Shown here piece by piece: positions 59,841-64,000 of a stretch of 64,000 nt of DNA (position 1 is its first letter; every line of letters begins with the position of its first letter). A program made the position numbers and the translations under genes. Under the pieces are notes generated by a model. That model saw only the letters and a list, made by a program, of their open reading frames with translations, was not told the origin of the DNA and did no database searches. The DNA is from Acidobacteriota bacterium (GTDB taxonomy: Bacteria; Acidobacteriota; Blastocatellia; Pyrinomonadales; Pyrinomonadaceae): positions 2,490,001-2,554,000 of the forward strand of contig CP065003.1 in NCBI GenBank assembly GCA_016700175.1, given 5' to 3'.

Positions 59841-60428
59841 ATGTTAGGTTTCGCCATCAGCTTCCTTTACATTCTGGCCGAGAGCGCGGCTGCTGCCGAA
59901 GAGGGCAGCTGGCTCGCCTGGTGGTACAAGAACGTTGACCCGTACATGAACTACCCGGGCTTCGAGGCCTGGCGGTTCATCAACCTGCTCATTTTCTTCG
60001 GAGTCCTCGCATACCTTATCAAGAGGCCTCTCAGCGAGGCTTTCAAGACGAAACGCGAGAAGATCCGCGCAGAGCTGATCCGTGCGGAAGAGGAGAAGAA
60101 GGCTGCGGTCGCAAAGCTCGCCGAAGTGGAAGCGAAGCTCGCGCGGCTCGATACCGAACAGGCGGCGCTCGTCGAAGAGGCGCGCTCCGAAGCCGCGGCC
60201 GAGAAAAACCGGATCAGGGAAGAGATCGAGAGCGAGAGCAGACGGCTCCGCAGTCAGGCGGAAGGCGAGGTCCTGAGGAAATCTCAGCAGATACGCAAGC
60301 AGCTAAAGCGGTTCTCGGCGGAAGAAAGTATAAGGCTTGCCGAAGAGAAGATCCGCCGGGCGATGTCCGCGGAGACCGACCGAAAGCTCGTGAAGGCGAA
60401 CATCGAGTCGATCGGAGGTATGCGTTAG
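59841..60428 (+). CDS. atpF: ATP synthase F0 subunit b
   Basis: The 195-residue subunit has an N-terminal hydrophobic part and the helix FEAWRFINLLIFFGVLAYLI (about residues 41-60), then a long coiled coil with Ala-rich heptads (KAAVAKLAEVEAKLARLDTEQAALVEEARSEA). It forms the peripheral stalk with b' and delta. The 78-bp gap to b' and one-base gap to delta (TAG then G, ATG) fit one operon. The initial LYILAESAAAAE resembles a cleavable signal, as seen in cyanobacterial b. Confidence 0.92.
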   Translation: MLGFAISFLYILAESAAAAEEGSWLAWWYKNVDPYMNYPGFEAWRFINLLIFFGVLAYLIKRPLSEAFKTKREKIRAELIRAEEEKKAAVAKLAEVEAKLARLDTEQAALVEEARSEAAAEKNRIREEIESESRRLRSQAEGEVLRKSQQIRKQLKRFSAEESIRLAEEKIRRAMSAETDRKLVKANIESIGGMR

Positions 60429-60429
60429 G

Positions 60430-60972
60430 ATGGGCGTCGAAACAATAGCAAGACGTTATGCAAGCGCTCTCGCCGATGTGGCGATGGAGACGGGACAGGC
60501 GGATCCGCTCCAGCACGAGCTCCGCGACTGGGAAGCGATGCTTTCCGGCAACCGCGACCTTTACAACGCTTTCAGCAACCCTTCGATCGCTCACGCGAGC
60601 AAGGAAAGGCTGCTTGAGGAGCTTATCTCGCGCTCGAACCCAAGCAAGCCTACGGCGAACTTCCTTCGCGTTCTGCTGCAAAACTCCAGGCTCACCGAGA
60701 TCTCCGAGATCAACAGCCGGTTCAAAGAGGTCCTTGACGAACGCCGCGGCGTAACGTCCGCAACCGTCACCTCGTCCCGCGAACTTACCGAGCAGGAAAA
60801 AGCCGAGCTCAAACAGAATCTTGAGAAGATGTCTGGCAAAGTGGTGCATCTTCAGTTCAATATCGACGAGAATGTCATAGGCGGCGCGGTAACGCGTCTC
60901 GGCTCAACGATCTATGACGGCTCCGTCAAGACCCAACTCGAATTATTGAAACAACAGATGATCGACTCGTAA
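60430..60972 (+). CDS. atpH: ATP synthase F1 subunit delta
   Basis: The 180-residue stalk protein has the OSCP family blocks IARRYASALADVAM at the N-terminus and KVVHLQFNIDENVIGGAVTRLGSTIYDGSVKTQLELLK at the C-terminus. It links the b/b' stalk to the top of F1. It starts one base after atpF and ends 30 bp before atpA. Confidence 0.95.
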   Translation: MGVETIARRYASALADVAMETGQADPLQHELRDWEAMLSGNRDLYNAFSNPSIAHASKERLLEELISRSNPSKPTANFLRVLLQNSRLTEISEINSRFKEVLDERRGVTSATVTSSRELTEQEKAELKQNLEKMSGKVVHLQFNIDENVIGGAVTRLGSTIYDGSVKTQLELLKQQMIDS

Positions 60973-61002
60973 CCGCGGCGCGGAACGACGGGTGAAAAGT
61001 AT

Positions 61003-62646
<1,644 letters not shown>

Positions 62647-62652
62647 CGAAAA

Positions 62653-62671
62653 GGGGCCCGGTCAGGGCCCC
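62653..62671 (+). promoter_or_regulatory. Intercistronic hairpin upstream of the gamma gene
   Basis: GGGGCCC (62653-62659), loop GGTCA, GGGCCCC (62665-62671) is a perfect 7-bp hairpin ending ten bases before the gamma start codon. There is no T tract, so it is not a terminator. AAGGGG, the only SD-like sequence, lies within it, so the hairpin could lower gamma translation. Confidence 0.5.
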
Positions 62672-62681
62672 GAATGCAAAG

Positions 62682-63557
62682 ATGGCAAGCTTACTGGACA
62701 TGCGTCGGCGGATAAAATCCGTCAAGAACACGCAGCAGATAACGAAGGCAATGAAGATGGTCGCCGCGGCGAAGCTCAAGAGGGCTCAGGACCGCGTGAC
62801 CGCCGCCCGCCCGTATGCGGTGAAGATGAACGAGGTGCTCGGCGGCCTGAGCGCCAAGGTGTCGAACGATTTCTCGCATCCTTTGCTCAACGATCGGGGG
62901 GACGAGAAATACCTGATCGTTCTTGTGACCGCCGACAAGGGCCTTTGCGGGGGCTTCAACGCGAACCTTATGAAGGCCGCCCAGGCGTTTATTGCCGGCC
63001 ACGAGGGCCGCGATATCTCGATGATGCCGGTCGGCCGAAAGGGCCGGGACTTCTTCCGCCGGCGGAATTTTCATTTCGTCGAGGAATACATAGGCCTGAC
63101 CGGAAGCGGACGCGCCGAACTTTCAGACGCCCGCGAGATCTCGGCGAACATAATCAAGACCTTCGTCGAGGACGAATCGATCGACAAGGTGTTCCTCGTA
63201 TTTACGGAGTTCAAGACGGTCATATCGCAGCAGGTGAAGGTCGAGCAGCTTCTTCCGATACCCCGGATCGAGGGCGAGTCGGAAAGCGAAGGCGGCCCGG
63301 AGGCAGAGTACATTTACGAGCTTCCGCCGGCTGAGATCTTCGGCAAGCTTCTTCCGAAGCAGGTCGAGACGCAGGTTTACAGGGCGATGCTCGAGTCGGT
63401 CGCGTCCGAACAGGGCGCGCGTATGACGGCGATGGACTCGGCTTCGAAGAACGCCGGCGAGCTGATCGACACGCTTACGTTGAACATGAACCGCATCCGC
63501 CAGGCGGACATCACCCGCGAGATCATCGAGGTGGTATCGGGGGCGGCAGCGTTGTAA
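62682..63557 (+). CDS. ATP synthase F1 subunit gamma
   Basis: The 291-residue rotor subunit has the N-terminal helix MASLLDMRRRIKSVKNTQQITKAMKMVAAAKL and the C-terminal AMDSASKNAGELIDTLTLNMNRIRQADITREIIEVVSGAAAL, both signature gamma segments. VTADKGLCGGFNANL is the central block. It is last in the operon: beta and epsilon do not follow, instead heptamers, a terminator and a new gene. That split (b', b, delta, alpha, gamma apart from beta, epsilon) is the cyanobacterial-like order. Commonly called atpG in E. coli naming and atpC in cyanobacteria, so no symbol is given here. Confidence 0.95.
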   Translation: MASLLDMRRRIKSVKNTQQITKAMKMVAAAKLKRAQDRVTAARPYAVKMNEVLGGLSAKVSNDFSHPLLNDRGDEKYLIVLVTADKGLCGGFNANLMKAAQAFIAGHEGRDISMMPVGRKGRDFFRRRNFHFVEEYIGLTGSGRAELSDAREISANIIKTFVEDESIDKVFLVFTEFKTVISQQVKVEQLLPIPRIEGESESEGGPEAEYIYELPPAEIFGKLLPKQVETQVYRAMLESVASEQGARMTAMDSASKNAGELIDTLTLNMNRIRQADITREIIEVVSGAAAL

Positions 63558-63559
63558 GA

Positions 63560-63598
63560 GAGTAATGAGTAGTGAGTGAAGAGTAATGAGTGATGAAG
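63560..63598. repeat. Degenerate heptamers (GAGTAAT/GAGTAGT/GAGTGAA) after the gamma gene
   Basis: Five 7-bp units GAGTAAT, GAGTAGT, GAGTGAA, GAGTAAT, GAGTGAT start three bases after the TAA stop of the gamma gene and run up to the terminator stem. Confidence 0.7.
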
Positions 63599-63626
63599 GC
63601 GGGCCGATTGGCCCGCTTTTCTTTTT
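63599..63626 (+). terminator. Rho-independent terminator of the ATP synthase operon
   Basis: GCGGGCC (63599-63605), loop GATT, GGCCCGC (63610-63616), then TTTTCTTTTTT. It marks the operon end and shows that beta and epsilon are not co-transcribed. Confidence 0.9.
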
Positions 63627-63629
63627 TCA

Positions 63630-63705
63630 ACCACGAACTCACACGAAGCTGCACGAAGAATTCGACTTTGCTTTGTGCGCCTTCGTGTTACTTCGTGGCT
63701 AACCC
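63630..63705. repeat. CACGAAG-family inverted repeat
   Basis: ACCACGAACTCACACGAAGC on the left and GCCTTCGTGTTACTTCGTGG on the right are near-complementary, a short relative of the 433-bp repeat family at 45840-47520. The 246-bp space between the gamma gene and the last gene holds no other feature. Confidence 0.65.
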
Positions 63706-63803
63706 AAATCAAAGAACTATTTGAATTCGAAGATCACTTAAAGTATATTCGCCTTGCCTTTTCAGTAACTACTTAACAATCAGATAGATAATTGGAGGTC
63801 AAG

Positions 63804-64000
63804 ATGGAGATTCTGGGCTTTGCGGGAATGGGTTTGGGCGGATTGCTCTTTCTCATCGGATGGATCTGGCTGATCGTGATCGGCTTCAAAGAGGGCGGCG
63901 CACTCTGGGGCATCCTGATCATTTTGTTCAGCTGGCTGGCGGGAATCATCTTTTGCATCATGAACAAGACCGGCTGGATACCGCTTGCGCTTATGCTCAT
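63804..64000 (+). CDS. Small membrane protein, cut by window edge
   Basis: From ATG 63804 (GGAGGTC six bases upstream, a strong ribosome site) 65 codons are open to the edge: MEILGFAGMGLGGLLFLIGW, then helices in WLIVIGFKEGGALWGILIILFSWLAGIIF and a basic NKTGW loop. At least two to three transmembrane segments. Unrecognised; it may be one of the short two- to three-helix membrane proteins common in Acidobacteria. Confidence 0.6.
   Translation, partial: MEILGFAGMGLGGLLFLIGWIWLIVIGFKEGGALWGILIILFSWLAGIIFCIMNKTGWIPLALML

Overview
The window (about 58-60% GC by eye) looks like a chromosomal stretch of an Acidobacteriota genome, most likely a Blastocatellia/Pyrinomonadaceae-type organism. Support comes from the combination of a 1254-residue Oar-like TonB-dependent receptor with an N-terminal carboxypeptidase-regulatory domain, long Ser/Thr kinases carrying TPR or beta-propeller sensor halves, a kinase-linked ECF sigma factor, many secreted metallopeptidases, and intergenic spaces packed with short palindromic and tandem repeats. 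This placement is inferred from gene content; there is no rRNA in the window.

Layout. 1-4985 (minus): a cut M48 metallopeptidase, msrA and three methionine-salvage genes (mtnC, mtnD, mtnB) separated by heptanucleotide repeat fields. 5030-7618: a secreted S41 peptidase and moaA. 7724-12865: a four-gene type IV pilus minor-pilin operon (FimT/GspH-, PilV-, PilW- and a giant PilX-like protein). 13199-15071: queG and a CtlX-type hydrolase. 15343-21559: Oar receptor, FAD oxidoreductase, MBL hydrolase. 22372-27430: selA, a small coiled-coil protein, a cold-shock protein, tryptophan 2,3-dioxygenase and a UshA-like nucleotidase. 27762-30088: membrane proteins including a CPBP protease. 30553-31947: a three-gene accessory patch (ORF6N protein, an orphan, an S24-like peptidase) inside a repeat-rich zone. 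32628-36671: lepA and a glycogen-debranching-type enzyme. 36739-45763: a signalling cluster with two very large kinases, an ECF sigma factor and a ferritin-like diiron protein. 45764-47537: four tandem copies of a 433-bp repeat. 47538-52306: a membrane/metalloprotease operon, a secreted orphan, a TM2 protein and riboflavin synthase. 52641-58861: M28 peptidase, a methyltransferase, topA, dprA. 58929-59027: the selenocysteine tRNA. 59313-63557: ATP synthase genes b', b, delta, alpha, gamma, without beta and epsilon. 63804-64000: a cut membrane gene.

Functional links. mtnB, mtnD and mtnC are consecutive or near-consecutive steps of methionine salvage, and msrA, which repairs oxidised methionine, lies 37 bp downstream. 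selA and the UCA tRNA together indicate a selenocysteine-decoding organism; selB, selD and selenoprotein genes must lie elsewhere. The ECF sigma factor and TPR kinase are 3 bp apart, suggesting kinase control of the sigma factor.

The most unusual signal is the family of heptanucleotide repeats. In five genes (mtnB, mtnD, kynA, lepA and the M28 peptidase gene) the stop codon, and sometimes the last few residues, is written in heptamer sequence. Other arrays lie beside mtnC and atpG. At larger scale, 240-bp and 433-bp tandem repeats, REP-like hairpins and palindromes fill almost every long gap between genes.
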